Below are positions 14,808-21,305 of a DNA stretch of 21,305 bases, one piece after another. This DNA is from Caldilineaceae bacterium. GTDB taxonomy: Bacteria; Chloroflexota; Anaerolineae; Caldilineales; Caldilineaceae. Position 1 is the first letter of the stretch; every line of letters starts with the position of its first letter. A model generated the notes under the pieces. The model was not told the DNA's origin, ran no database searches, and saw only the letters and a program-made list of their open reading frames with translations. The position numbers and the translations under genes were made by a program. Where the stretch lies: positions 1 through 21,305 of the forward strand of contig JAPPKT010000239.1 in assembly GCA_028819675.1 (NCBI GenBank), in the 5' to 3' direction.

Positions 14808-16256
14808 ATGGTCACTTCTTCCCTTAGTCGCTCATTTCACATTTCTCTCTGCCTCATTCTCCTCCTTTCGGTTCTATCTTCCTGTTCGGGCAGACTACGG
14901 TCTCCAAGACTGGTCGGAAGCAAGGAAACGTACGCGACCGGCCGCATCCTGATCAAGTTCAATTCTGGCTTTTCCTCGGTTTCGCTGACAGAAACCGCCA
15001 AACACTTTGATCTGCGTCCCTCCTCGGTTCCCTGCGGCTCAGTCCATTTGCACAGTGTGCGCCCGGGAACGGAACTGGCGGCGGCGGAGGCATTCATGCT
15101 GGATCCAGCGGTGGAATACGCTGAACCGGACTATTTGATCTTCGCGGCCTCGGCGGGTGAGATTGCCGCTGGGGAGGGAAGAGTAGTCAGTTATGGCGGC
15201 GCCGGATCAAGGCAGAGGCAATCGACCTTGCTATCAGCGAATCGTGGGGGAACACCCAACGACCCCTTCTACGACAGGCAGTGGGCGCTGGCCAAAATCG
15301 ATGCTGAAGCCGCCTGGAAGGTTTCCACCGGTAGCAATGTGATAATTGCGGTGATCGATTCGGGCGTCGATCTGGACCATCCTGAACTGGAGGAGCGTGT
15401 TCTGGAGGGGTACGACTTCGTCAACGAAGACACCGAAGCGGACGACGATTACGGTCACGGAACCTTGGTGGCTGGGGTGGCTGCGGCCGCTGCGCATAAC
15501 GAGAGGGGCATAGCCGGCCTGGCCTGGAACGCCCAGATCTTGCCAGTGAAAGTGCTGGACAATCAGGGTCAGGGCGTTAGCAGCAACCTTACGTGCGCCC
15601 TCTATTGGGCTGCGGACGAGGGCGCAGACGTGATCAACATCAGTATCATCAGTTTTGGCCCATCATTTGGGATGCAGAGCGCGATAAACTACGCCGCGAA
15701 TGAAGGGGCTCTCGTGTTCTCGGCGTCCGGAAACCTCTATGAACAGGGAAATCCCGTCACCTATCCTGCTGCGCTCGACAACGTAGTGGCCGTCGGCGCC
15801 ACTGACAGAGACGATGCCCACGCCTGGTTCTCAAGCGCGGGCACCTTTGTAGATATCGCTGCGCCTGGGGTAAGCATTTACAGCCCGTTTCCCCCGACGC
15901 ATGAGGAGTATCGATCGGTGAATGGAACGAGCCTGGCAACGCCTCACGTGGTAGGACTGGCCGCCCTGATACTGTCTGCCGCTCCGGGTCTGTCCTCTGA
16001 AGAGGTGGCAGCGGTGATCCAGCAGAGCGCGGTCGACTTGGGCGACGCCAGCAAGGACGACAAGTTCGGTCACGGGAGAATCGATGCGTCGGCAGCGATG
16101 TCGCTCACCATCTCGTCTTTGCCGGTGCAGTTGCTGCTGCCGAGCGTGAATTCCCCCTCGCCTACGGTCACGCCGACTGCCACCCCATCACCGACTGCCG
16201 ATTCGACACCTGAACCGTCGCCGACACCCAGCCCAACTCCGACGCCAAGCCAGTAA
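14808..16256 (+). CDS. Secreted S8 family serine peptidase (subtilase), probable lipoprotein
   Basis: This 482-residue extracellular protease has an N-terminal hydrophobic segment ending LLLSVLSSC, making Cys26 a probable lipidation site. A propeptide (about 40-112) starts YATGRILIKFNSG and ends VEYAEPDYLI, as in fervidolysin-type prodomains. The catalytic triad is Asp184 (IIAVIDSGVDLDHPEL), His217 (DDYGHGTLVAG) and Ser375 (NGTSLATPHV), with oxyanion Asn308 (SASGN). The last 35 or so residues are a low-complexity Pro/Thr/Ser tail, probably a flexible wall or surface spacer, with SLPVQLLLPSV just before it. The frame opens at TTG 14772, 12 codons upstream; I chose ATG 14808 because it leaves a standard signal peptide, though neither start has a good ribosome site. 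Confidence 0.92.
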   Translation: MVTSSLSRSFHISLCLILLLSVLSSCSGRLRSPRLVGSKETYATGRILIKFNSGFSSVSLTETAKHFDLRPSSVPCGSVHLHSVRPGTELAAAEAFMLDPAVEYAEPDYLIFAASAGEIAAGEGRVVSYGGAGSRQRQSTLLSANRGGTPNDPFYDRQWALAKIDAEAAWKVSTGSNVIIAVIDSGVDLDHPELEERVLEGYDFVNEDTEADDDYGHGTLVAGVAAAAAHNERGIAGLAWNAQILPVKVLDNQGQGVSSNLTCALYWAADEGADVINISIISFGPSFGMQSAINYAANEGALVFSASGNLYEQGNPVTYPAALDNVVAVGATDRDDAHAWFSSAGTFVDIAAPGVSIYSPFPPTHEEYRSVNGTSLATPHVVGLAALILSAAPGLSSEEVAAVIQQSAVDLGDASKDDKFGHGRIDASAAMSLTISSLPVQLLLPSVNSPSPTVTPTATPSPTADSTPEPSPTPSPTPTPSQ

Positions 16257-16301
16257 CCGGTTCCACTTTGCCAGCAGCGCGAATAGCAGGGAACACAGGA
16301 G

Positions 16302-16320
16302 AGCCCGAGCAGCTCGGGTT
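16302..16320. terminator. Hairpin between convergent peptidase and aminotransferase genes
   Basis: AGCCCGA (16302-16308) pairs with TCGGGTT (16314-16320), including one G.U pair, around a GCAGC loop. It lies between the stops at 16256 and 16330. No T-tract on either strand, so a weak or Rho-assisted terminator at best. Confidence 0.4.
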
Positions 16321-16329
16321 CAGGTGCTG

Positions 16330-17598
<1,269 letters not shown>

Positions 17599-17825
17599 AT
17601 TCGTCTCTAGTTGGTTCAATGCAGTGGGGACGGGTAGTTTCGATGCCTGCCAGATGCCTTGGGCGAGCGCAAGCGTCTGCGTTTCCGACGGAAGCCTTCA
17701 GAGCCGATTGCACAACGGACGGCGACTTAACCGAGCCGTTGCCGGCCAGCTGCAGCGGCTGCGCCCAAAGCTGAAGCCCAGGGGATTGACCTACTGAGGC
17801 CTTTACGGGCCAACTCAGTCAGGCA

Positions 17826-17845
17826 GTTCTTTTGCTTCAAAGAAC
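17826..17845 (-). terminator. Hairpin just after gatA
   Basis: GTTCTTT (17826-17832) and AAAGAAC (17839-17845) form a 7-bp stem with a 6-nt loop, 10 nt past the gatA stop. An imperfect stem ACTGAG (17793-17798) / CTCAGT lies further on. Neither ends in a T-run. Together they may end the gatCA transcript before the aminotransferase. Confidence 0.35.
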
Positions 17846-17854
17846 AGATGACTT

Positions 17855-19333
17855 TCACAGTACCGGTCTCCTCAGGCGCCACTCCGTACTCTGTTCGTAG
17901 GCGTAGGCCGCCCTCAATATTTTCTCTTCACCCATAGATGGGCCGAGCAGTTGCAGGCCGATGGGCAGTTCGTCGGCGTCGAAGCCGCAGGGGACGCTTA
18001 TCCCGCACAGGCCGGCCAGATTGGCGCTGGTCGTGAAAATGTCGGTCAGAATCATGGCGAGCGGATCGTCCACTTTTTCGCCAATGCGAAACGCGGTGGT
18101 GGGCGAGGTCGGCGAAAGGATGACATCAACGTCCTCAAATGCCCGGTCGAAGTCCTGCTTGATCAGCGTGCGAACTTGCTGGGCTTTCAGATAGTAGGCA
18201 TCGTAGTAGCCGGCGCTGAGGGCATAGGTTCCCAGCATGATGCGGCGTTTCACCTCGGGGCCGAAGCCTGCTCCGCGCGTCTGCCGGAAGTGGTCGAAAA
18301 TCGAATCGCCGTCGACGCTGAGGCCAAAGCGGATGCCATCGTAACGGGCAAGGTTGGCGCTGGCCTCTGCGGTAACGACCAGATAGTAGACTGGCAAAGC
18401 CAGATGCGTATTGGGCAGGCCGATCGGTACGATCTCGGCCCCGAGAGAGGCGAAATGATCGATGGCAGAGCGGACTGCGTCTTCGACCTCCGGCTGGATG
18501 CCTTCGACGAAATATTCTTCGGGGATGCCGATGCGGATCCCTTCTATGTCGCCGGACAAGGTTGCTGAAAAGTCCGGCGCATTCGCCGGCATGGTTGTGC
18601 TGTCAAGCGGGTCCGCACCGGCGATCAGTTCAAGCAGCAGAGCGGCGTCAGCGACGGTCTTGGTTATGGGCCCTATCTGATCAAGGCTGCTGCCGTAGGC
18701 GATAAGCCCGTAGCGGCTAACGCGGCCGTAAGAGGGCTTCAATCCAACGATACCGCAGAACGAAGCGGGTTGTCGAACGCTGCCGCCGGTGTCAGTTCCG
18801 AGTGCAGCCGGCGCCTCGTCGGCGGCCACGGCGGCTGCGGAGCCACCGCTGCTGCCGCCTGGCACACGTTGCAAGTCCCAGGGGTTGCGGGTGGGGCCAA
18901 AGCCGCTGTTTTCGGTGCTCGACCCCATGGCGAACTCATCGGTGTTGGTCTTGCCCAGTATGATGGCGCCGGCGGCCTGCAGCTTTTGCACGGCGGTGGC
19001 GGAGTAGGGGGGAACAAAGCCCTCCAGGATGCGGCTGCCGGCGGTCGTCTCGATCCCGCTGGTCATCAGCACGTCCTTGATGGCGAGCGGGATGCCCAAG
19101 AGTGGACGGGTGTCTCCGCGGGCGCGCGCGGAGTCAGCCTTGGAAGCCGCTTCGAGCGCCTCATCCGGAGTTGTCCGCAGAAAAGCATGCAAGGTACCGT
19201 CCACCTGCTCGATACGTTCAAGGAAGGCCTTCGTGAGCTCGACGGAGGTAAAGTGCCCAGCTGTCAAGCCGGCACGCGCTTCCGCCACGCCAAGCGAAGT
19301 CAACTGCTTGGTTGAATTCTGATCGCCCATCAT
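17855..19333 (-). CDS. gatA: Asp-tRNA(Asn)/Glu-tRNA(Gln) amidotransferase subunit A
   Basis: This is the 492-residue glutaminase subunit of GatCAB. It releases ammonia from glutamine, which GatB uses to amidate mischarged Glu-tRNA(Gln) or Asp-tRNA(Asn). The amidase-signature Ser-cisSer-Lys triad is complete: Lys86 (PLAIKDV), cis-Ser161 (VPGGSSGGS) and nucleophile Ser185 ([12 protein letters not shown]), with the expected 24-residue spacing between the serines. [29 protein letters not shown] (194-222) is diagnostic of GatA rather than a general amidase. GGAGGT lies 8 nt before ATG 19331-19333. It is 77 bp downstream of gatC on the same strand, so it shares gatC's promoter and leader. gatB is not in the window; it must lie elsewhere. 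Confidence 0.96.
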   Translation of the reverse strand: MMGDQNSTKQLTSLGVAEARAGLTAGHFTSVELTKAFLERIEQVDGTLHAFLRTTPDEALEAASKADSARARGDTRPLLGIPLAIKDVLMTSGIETTAGSRILEGFVPPYSATAVQKLQAAGAIILGKTNTDEFAMGSSTENSGFGPTRNPWDLQRVPGGSSGGSAAAVAADEAPAALGTDTGGSVRQPASFCGIVGLKPSYGRVSRYGLIAYGSSLDQIGPITKTVADAALLLELIAGADPLDSTTMPANAPDFSATLSGDIEGIRIGIPEEYFVEGIQPEVEDAVRSAIDHFASLGAEIVPIGLPNTHLALPVYYLVVTAEASANLARYDGIRFGLSVDGDSIFDHFRQTRGAGFGPEVKRRIMLGTYALSAGYYDAYYLKAQQVRTLIKQDFDRAFEDVDVILSPTSPTTAFRIGEKVDDPLAMILTDIFTTSANLAGLCGISVPCGFDADELPIGLQLLGPSMGEEKILRAAYAYEQSTEWRLRRPVL

Positions 19334-19410
19334 CGTTGCCTACCTCCATGCCGGAAGCGGGCACTGGTCCGCTCTGCAACCATCAAGCCACGTTACCTAT
19401 AGGTTATCCA

Positions 19411-19710
19411 CTATGCCCCGACGTCGTCGAACACGGCGATGACGCGGAAATAGCCGTCGTCGGAATCCGGGGCGTTTTTGACTGCCTGCGAGTTTGAAAG
19501 GCCTTCCTGCGACTCGTCGTCCGCCAGCACATTGCTGAGTGGAAGTACCTGAGGCGTTGGGGGCACGGCGCCTGTATCTACTGACTGGACCTGCTGTGCG
19601 TAGGTCAGAATCTGGGCGAGCTGACCGGCATATTCGTCCAATTCGGCATCAGTCAGTTGTAATTTGGCCAGTTCAGCAACGTGCCGAACCTCTTCCCTTG
19701 TCAGTTTCAC
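19411..19710 (-). CDS. gatC: Asp-tRNA(Asn)/Glu-tRNA(Gln) amidotransferase subunit C
   Basis: This 99-residue stabilising subunit of GatCAB has the normal length. It has the N-terminal helix LTREEVRHVAELAKLQLTDAEL (about 3-24) and the helix GQLAQILTYAQQVQSVDTGAV (about 29-49), followed by the conserved VDTGAVPPTPQVLPLSNVLADD loop that wraps GatA. The C-terminus ends GYFRV, the usual FxVP-like end, plus a short extension. I chose GTG 19708-19710, with GAGGT just upstream. The frame is open to an ATG at 19776, but that ATG sits inside the leader's terminator stem and would add 22 residues absent from the family. Expression should depend on read-through of the attenuator-like leader immediately upstream. 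Confidence 0.93.
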   Translation of the reverse strand: MKLTREEVRHVAELAKLQLTDAELDEYAGQLAQILTYAQQVQSVDTGAVPPTPQVLPLSNVLADDESQEGLSNSQAVKNAPDSDDGYFRVIAVFDDVGA

Positions 19711-19750
19711 ATCGACCTCGCGGCGGAAGAATGAGGAAGTTTTCGTCCAC

Positions 19751-19781
19751 AAAAAAGCGCCGTGGGATTTGTCCACGGCGC
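19751..19781 (-). terminator. Intrinsic terminator inside the gatCA leader
   Basis: On the minus strand GCGCCGTGG (19781-19773) and CCACGGCGC (19765-19757) form a perfect 9-bp, nearly all G-C stem with a 7-nt loop, followed at once by six T (19756-19751). It is a textbook intrinsic terminator, yet it stands about 40 nt before the gatC start rather than after a gene, and no minus-strand gene lies upstream that it could end. Confidence 0.8.
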
Positions 19782-19832
19782 ATCTCTGCGTTTCTTCTGC
19801 GCCGTGGCTGTCCTTCGGTGCCTACGGCGCAG
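19751..19832 (-). promoter_or_regulatory. Attenuator with mutually exclusive hairpins upstream of gatCA
   Basis: In minus-strand transcript order: segment 1 CTGCGCCGT (19832-19824), segment 2 CCACGGCGCAG (19807-19797), segment 3 TGCGCCGTGG (19782-19773), segment 4 CCACGGCGC (19765-19757), then U6. Pairing 1:2 is 9 bp, 3:4 is the terminator, and 2:3 is a perfect 10-bp antiterminator with a 15-nt loop. The 2:3 pairing excludes the other two. This is the trp-type attenuation layout. The trigger is unknown; candidates are a translated leader peptide, a protein or an RNA ligand. No T-box 14-mer was recognised. Confidence 0.6.
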
Positions 19833-19843
19833 TGTAAACAGCG

Positions 19844-19888
19844 TTACCCGCTACCGCAGCACGCGCGATGCTGCGCTTGCTGCTGCAC
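19844..19888 (-). CDS. Candidate 14-codon Gln-rich leader peptide before gatCA
   Basis: GTG 19888-19886 opens a 14-codon frame ending TAA at 19846-19844, reading MQQQAQHRACCGSG. Four of codons 2-6 are Gln (CAG CAG CAA, then GCG, CAG). It lies in the transcribed leader, ends 11 nt before attenuator segment 1, and overlaps a 7-bp hairpin (CGCAGCA 19855-19861 / TGCTGCG 19869-19875). A weak GAAG lies upstream of the GTG. Since GatCAB makes Gln-tRNA, Gln codons are suggestive, but the frame is very short. A second frame (ATG 19940, 29 codons, stop 19851-19853) covers the same bases. Confidence 0.25.
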   Translation of the reverse strand: MQQQAQHRACCGSG

Positions 19889-19946
19889 TGTTGACTTCAG
19901 TGTGTGAAGAGTCCGTCTGTCTTGAAGAATCCCGATGCATAGTAGA

Positions 19947-19975
19947 AGCATATTCGTTGTGGTCGAAATTGTCAA
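19947..19975 (-). promoter_or_regulatory. Promoter of the gatCA transcript
   Basis: A perfect TTGACA (TGTCAA at 19970-19975), 17 bp, then TATGCT (AGCATA at 19947-19952) on the minus strand. Initiation near 19940 gives a leader of about 230 nt before gatC, enough to hold the attenuator. The spacer contains one arm of the 12-bp inverted repeat (19957-19968). Confidence 0.55.
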
Positions 19976-20062
19976 GTATTGGCATTGCTGGCTGCTGAAG
20001 GCAGTTGACAGGGAAGTACCGGTGGGATACAAAAGACAGAATTCGGGAGGTTTCGACCACAA
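19957..20062. repeat. 12-bp inverted repeat bracketing divergent promoters
   Basis: TTGTGGTCGAAA (19957-19968) recurs as its exact complement TTTCGACCACAA (20051-20062), 82 bp apart. One arm is inside the -35/-10 spacer of the gatCA promoter; the other lies between the acetyltransferase promoter and its start codon. Candidates are paired operator sites or the ends of a small element. Confidence 0.5.
20005..20033 (+). promoter_or_regulatory. Promoter of the AAC(3)-family gene
   Basis: A perfect TTGACA (20005-20010), 17 bp, then TACAAA (20028-20033). Initiation near 20040 would leave a 37-nt leader before ATG 20077, containing one arm of the 12-bp inverted repeat. Confidence 0.45.
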
Positions 20063-20076
20063 AGGCGAGGTATAGA

Positions 20077-20928
20077 ATGAGGGACCCACAGACGGAGGAG
20101 AGGATTGGCGAGGCACTAGGCGTGCTGGGATTGCCCGGAGGCGCCATCGTGTTCGTACATAGCTCGATGAGCAGCATCGGGTACGTTGAAGGCGGCGCGG
20201 AGGCTCTGGTCGATGCCTTCCTGCGTGTACTGGGCCCGGCGGGTACCCTTGCCGTGCCGACTTTCACCTTTTCGCATTCGAACAGCGCCGATCCTGTCTT
20301 CGACCCGGTGCGTGATCCTTCTGAGATGGGCCGCCTAACCGAGGAGACCAGAACGCGGCCTGGGGCACAGAGAAGCTGCCACTTGTTTCACTCCGTCGCC
20401 GCCCTGGGAACGCACGCAAAGGAGATAGCTGCCAGCCACGGGCCGTCAGCCTGGGCGGAAGACGGTCCATTCTGGAAGCTGCATGAATTTGATGCCTATA
20501 TTCTTCTGCTGGGTGTGCCCTACCTTCGGTGTACATTCTTTCACTTAATGGAGCAACTGGTACAGGTTCCATACCGCCAGTGGCGGGAAGTGGAGGCTCA
20601 GATCCGGGACCCGGACGGGTCGCAGCGGACGTTGCCGACGTTGACTTTCGGCCCCAAGCCCGGCTTCGTGGGCAACGACTTCAACAGGCTCGGGGCGATG
20701 CTGGAAGAGCAAGGGCATGTCCTGGCAGGGAGCGTGGGCAATGCAGTGGCGCGACTCTTCCGCGCCAGAGACGCCTTCGATGTTGGCATGGAACAGTATC
20801 GAGTCGATCCAGACCTCTTCCTTATGACAGGGCGAGAATATACACAGGTTGGAAGCGGCGTTCTGACTGACGAGTTGCACAATGAGAAATGGGTGATTGA
20901 CCCTGCGAACATCTACAGAAGCCATTGA
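20077..20928 (+). CDS. AAC(3)-family (aminoglycoside 3-N-acetyltransferase-like) acetyltransferase
   Basis: The 283-residue acetyl-CoA-dependent N-acetyltransferase belongs to the Antibiotic_NAT/AAC(3) fold, with normal length. Family segments are VFVHSSMSSIGYVEGGAEALVDAFL (25-49), GTLAVPTFTFS (56-66), RSCHLFHSVAALG (99-111), which matches the RSxHPxxSVAAxG motif with Leu in place of Pro, and CTFFHLMEQL (152-161), with His156 and Glu159 as probable catalytic residues. Many environmental members acetylate other amines (for example in antibiotic biosynthesis), so resistance should not be assumed. ATG 20077 has GAGG at 6-nt spacing; the frame opens at TTG 20005, but that TTG is the -35 hexamer. 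It is divergent from gatC. Confidence 0.88.
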   Translation: MRDPQTEERIGEALGVLGLPGGAIVFVHSSMSSIGYVEGGAEALVDAFLRVLGPAGTLAVPTFTFSHSNSADPVFDPVRDPSEMGRLTEETRTRPGAQRSCHLFHSVAALGTHAKEIAASHGPSAWAEDGPFWKLHEFDAYILLLGVPYLRCTFFHLMEQLVQVPYRQWREVEAQIRDPDGSQRTLPTLTFGPKPGFVGNDFNRLGAMLEEQGHVLAGSVGNAVARLFRARDAFDVGMEQYRVDPDLFLMTGREYTQVGSGVLTDELHNEKWVIDPANIYRSH

Positions 20929-21305
20929 AATAGATTGGTGTTAACGGCAGAACACGATGACCTTCCACTCGGTGTTGTTCAGTGCTGTCATCGGTGTGCG
21001 AAGCAGATTAGGGGTCGGGGCAGTCTGGCGCGGGAATCATGACAGCGGTGGCTGGAGTTGCTCCCCGTCTTTGAGCGAGACGCAGTGCAGGCGTCCGGCC
21101 TGGCCGTACGGTGGAGTCCGTCAGTTGGGGAGGGTGCGAGGGCAGGCACAAAGGCGAGGAGAGAGTGGAGAGGAGTGAGGAGAGAGTGACGCGGTCTTGT
21201 CTGAGCAAGATTGGCTCGGGGACTGGCGGGAGGTGGTCTGGCTGGACACTTTCGATTAGCCACCCGTCACCAATGGCGACACCCGGTCGATGAGGCGTGT
21301 TGTAG
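20929..21305. other. Non-coding tail with a polypurine stretch
   Basis: No gene is supported here. A purine-rich tract at about 21128-21189 contains a direct repeat GAGGAGAGAGTG at 21156-21167 and 21177-21188 (period 21). Short frames across it are low-complexity. No clear terminator for the acetyltransferase gene was seen. Confidence 0.45.

Noticed and set aside
19711..19776. Longer GatC starting at the ATG at 19776
   Set aside because: The start codon is inside the terminator stem, the extra 22 residues are not part of GatC, and GTG 19710 has a GAGGT just upstream.
19711..19940. T-box riboswitch controlling gatCA
   Set aside because: The conserved 14-nt T-box (AGGGTGGNACCGCG) is not found; the nearest string on the minus strand, GCGGTAGCGGGTAACGC, does not fit it.
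19851..19940. 29-codon frame MHRDSSRQTDSSH... as the leader peptide
   Set aside because: Its ATG coincides with the predicted transcription start (leaderless), and its codons (Ser, Ala) have no link to GatCAB. It is kept only as an alternative to the Gln-rich frame.
20005..20076. Acetyltransferase starting at TTG 20005
   Set aside because: The TTG is the -35 hexamer TTGACA, and ATG 20077 has a proper ribosome site.
20077..20928. Acquired aminoglycoside resistance gene
   Set aside because: The family match is clear, but there is no mobile context, and many AAC(3)-fold enzymes have other substrates. Resistance is not supported by sequence alone.
21128..21189. Polypurine tract as a functional element or gene
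   Set aside because: Low-complexity sequence with one imperfect period-21 repeat; frames across it look non-coding.

Overview
The window is about 21.3 kb of GC-rich bacterial DNA, densely packed with ordinary chromosomal genes. The gene content suggests a member of the Chloroflexota, perhaps Caldilineae or Anaerolineae. The clues are a lipoprotein S8 peptidase with a Pro/Thr/Ser tail, a lipoprotein with FlgD-type Ig repeats, a Uma2 protein, an NMT1/THI5-type ABC importer, TCAGT-type intergenic repeats and a gatCA pair without gatB beside it. This placement rests on protein style, not on a marker gene. No rRNA, tRNA, CRISPR array or insertion sequence was seen.

Layout. 1-512 is non-coding, with short direct repeats and a promoter. 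513-3443 is a three-gene ABC import operon (ATPase, permease, lipoprotein binding protein), closed by a perfect 15-bp hairpin. 3546-4996 holds a Uma2-family protein overlapping an NmrA-like NAD(P)-binding protein by 4 bp. 5071-5913 is a TIM-barrel sugar isomerase/epimerase, convergent with a Gfo/Idh/MocA oxidoreductase (5973-6953, minus), with a terminator between them. The oxidoreductase is divergent from a DegT/DnrJ aminotransferase (7157-8434), and their promoters share the same -35 region. Then come a two-Ig-domain lipoprotein (8467-9786) and two GT2 glycosyltransferases (9833-10837, 10902-11672), suggesting envelope or polysaccharide work. On the minus strand follow a lone tyrosine recombinase (11710-12699) and an N-acyl-D-amino-acid deacylase-like amidohydrolase (12764-14401). 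A secreted subtilase (14808-16256, plus) converges on a class I/II aminotransferase (16330-17598, minus).

The most interesting region is 17855-20928. gatC and gatA (minus strand) make the amidotransferase that converts Glu-tRNA(Gln)/Asp-tRNA(Asn) to Gln-/Asn-tRNA. They are divergent from an AAC(3)-family acetyltransferase (20077-20928, plus). Upstream of gatC is an untranslated leader of about 230 nt. It contains four complementary segments that can form a 1:2 hairpin plus a 3:4 hairpin with a U6 tract (an intrinsic terminator), or an alternative perfect 10-bp 2:3 antiterminator. This is the layout of a transcription attenuator. A 14-codon reading frame just upstream has four Gln codons in five, which raises the hypothesis that gatCA is controlled by the supply of its own product, Gln-tRNA. 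A 12-bp inverted repeat (TTGTGGTCGAAA) brackets the two divergent promoters. I regard this leader as the best candidate for an undescribed system in the window.
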